Shown: positions 63,061-64,000 of the stretch, piece after piece
Position numbering within the stretch: position 1 is the stretch's first letter
How the letters are laid out: each line of letters opens with the position of its first letter
DNA from: JAXMAO01 sp046350375
GTDB lineage: Bacteria; Planctomycetota; Phycisphaerae; UBA1845; UTPLA1
Assembly (NCBI GenBank): GCA_046350375.1
Contig: JAXMAO010000008.1
Location: 115,172-179,171, forward strand
DNA length: 64,000 nucleotides
Reading direction: 5' to 3'
Notes under the pieces: model-generated
What the model was told of the DNA's origin: nothing
Seen by the model: only the letters and a program-made list of their open reading frames with translations
Databases searched by the model: none
Translations under genes and position numbers: made by a program

Positions 63061-64000
63061 TTACTTCCCCGTTCCCGGTCCGTTCCCGGCGCTGCGCAGC
63101 AGCTTGGCCAGTCGCGCCGCGTTCCCGTCCGACGGAAAATCGTCCAGCGCCTTGTTCAGCGCCCGATCCATCACCGCCGTATCGCCCAGCAGCCACGCCG
63201 AATAGGCATACGCCAGCACCGACGTCAGCGACGCCTTCGGCTTCATCGCCGTCGGTCCGAAATCCCGCACGAACTTCTTCAGCTTGTCCAGCGACGGCAG
63301 CGTGTCCGACAGGTTGATCCGCAGATCGTCCACCGTCTTCACGCGCGCCAACGCATGCCGGAAGTGAACGCCCATGCGATACGGATCCACCGCCACTACC
63401 GCCGCCGCAAACAGCCGCAGCCGCGGAATCGGCCCATCCGGATTCAGCGACACGCATCGCGCATACGCCGACCGCGCCGCAAACACGTTCCCGTCCCGCA
63501 GATACTCATCCCCCTGGTCCCGCGCTGCACGCTCGTCATCGGCCAGCTTCGCCTGCTGCCGCTTGGCGAGCGACGTCGTCCCCGTCGAATTCAGCCGCTC
63601 CACCTCCGTCACCGGGGCGGCCTTGTCCGGCGTCACCCGCGGGCCCATGTCGTCCAGCCCGTGCGCATCCGGGGCCCGCGCCGCCTCCGTGATCGCACGC
63701 GTCATTCGCGACGGAATAGACTCGTTCGCCAGCACCGACTTCGGCGTCAGAAACTGGTACCGATCCAGCGTCTGCGATGGATACGCCAGCCCGCGCGGCA
63801 CCGCAGTCCCTGAGCTGCCCGTCCCCGAGCCGCGCCCGAATGTGAACCCGCTGCCAGCCGAGCGCAGCGTCGAACACGTCGACAGCGGCGTGTACCCGGG
63901 CAGGCCGCGGCGCCGTCCGAAGCCGCCTTCGCCGGCAATACTGCCGTACGCCCCGCCCAGCCGCAGTCCGTTCGAATAGGTGTTGGAGAATTGCCCGATC
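63061..64000 (-). CDS. Probable secreted helical-repeat protein, 5' end beyond window
   Basis: The frame stays open from its TAA (63061-63063) to the right edge, with an internal GTG at 63801 that is probably not the start: the upstream codons read a Gly/Ser-rich region (FSNTYSNGLRLGGAYGSI, GSGFTFGRGSGTGSSG) with the same codon bias. The C-terminal 200 residues are helical and TPR-like (DDERAARDQGDEYLRDGNVFAARSAYARCVSLNPDG, ALDDFPSDGNAARLAKLLRSAG). No enzyme motif. Lies upstream of the dehydratase on the same strand, so it may belong to the same surface-glycan locus. Confidence 0.65.
   Translation of the reverse strand, partial: IGQFSNTYSNGLRLGGAYGSIAGEGGFGRRRGLPGYTPLSTCSTLRSAGSGFTFGRGSGTGSSGTAVPRGLAYPSQTLDRYQFLTPKSVLANESIPSRMTRAITEAARAPDAHGLDDMGPRVTPDKAAPVTEVERLNSTGTTSLAKRQQAKLADDERAARDQGDEYLRDGNVFAARSAYARCVSLNPDGPIPRLRLFAAAVVAVDPYRMGVHFRHALARVKTVDDLRINLSDTLPSLDKLKKFVRDFGPTAMKPKASLTSVLAYAYSAWLLGDTAVMDRALNKALDDFPSDGNAARLAKLLRSAGNGPGTGK

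Noticed and set aside
1..64000. tRNA, rRNA, CRISPR arrays, insertion sequences, prophage genes and att sites
   Set aside because: I looked for cloverleaf-like ends, regularly spaced repeats, transposase motifs and integrase genes and saw none.

Overview
The window is a very GC-rich bacterial chromosome segment, most likely from a Planctomycetota bacterium (Phycisphaerae-like). That placement is an inference from several features: a large secreted S8 protease ending in a dockerin-type repeat, a PEP-CTERM lectin-like protein, a 1,124-residue FG-GAP/VCBS protein, an excisionase-type HTH fused to a receiver domain, and SxtJ/DUF5989/carbamoyltransferase modules. I see no rRNA, tRNA, CRISPR array, insertion sequence or phage gene.

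Layout. 0-3.2 kb: the start of a DUF4286 gene, then an ABC exporter and a DUF1854 gene that meet out of frame. 3.3-8.5 kb: the secreted protease. 8.8-13.6 kb: apt, mtnP, a DNA methyltransferase and a PAS/AAA/Fis regulator on the minus strand, and nadC on the plus strand; every one of these except apt carries several frameshifts. 13.6-17.1 kb: a DUF47 (PhoU-like) gene and a PhoR/PhoB-type two-component pair. 17.3-20.8 kb: DUF72, PEGA and PEP-CTERM genes. 20.9-26 kb: pckA (ATP type), nuoE, a membrane protein and nuoF. 26-27.6 kb: an Arc-like protein, an SPFH protein and a receiver-like protein. 27.7-31.4 kb: an aminotransferase, a cysteine-less thioredoxin-fold protein, ndk, a cupin and a hemerythrin-like protein. 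31.6-35.2 kb: three signalling genes (HTH-REC, HDOD-GAF-kinase, REC-coiled coil).

35.2-42.8 kb holds a complete tryptophan operon in the order trpD-C-F-B-A-aroF-trpE-G. The genes are linked by overlapping stop/start codons. Ahead of trpD is a readable attenuator: a good promoter, a 20-codon leader peptide with tandem Phe and tandem Trp codons whose AUG lies at the predicted transcription start, mutually exclusive protector and antiterminator hairpins, and a strong terminator. This is the clearest regulatory finding. It would place DAHP synthase and all tryptophan genes under Trp-tRNA-sensing attenuation.

42.8-49.7 kb: rpmE, prfA, a PutA-like proline dehydrogenase, a thioredoxin lipoprotein, a PPK2 polyphosphate kinase, an amidohydrolase and a lipoprotein. 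49.8-53.2 kb: the FG-GAP protein. 53.4-60.8 kb: a compact seven-gene minus-strand operon made of two copies of a carbamoyltransferase-SxtJ-DUF5989 cassette around an SGNH-fold gene; the upstream carbamoyltransferase is fused to a zinc ribbon and a SAM methyltransferase. Next to it lie a FlaA1/CapD-type nucleotide-sugar dehydratase and the end of a gene that leaves the window. I read this block as a poorly described machinery for carbamoylating, and probably otherwise decorating, a surface glycan or secreted small molecule.

Frameshifts are frequent: about 9.3-13 kb, plus single events in the exporter/DUF1854 junction, phoR, pckA, the hemerythrin-like gene, the HTH-REC gene, the HDOD kinase, trpC and trpE. 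The protein sequence stays conserved on both sides of each break, and many of the genes are housekeeping genes. Single-base sequence errors in a draft assembly are therefore a better explanation than true pseudogenes.
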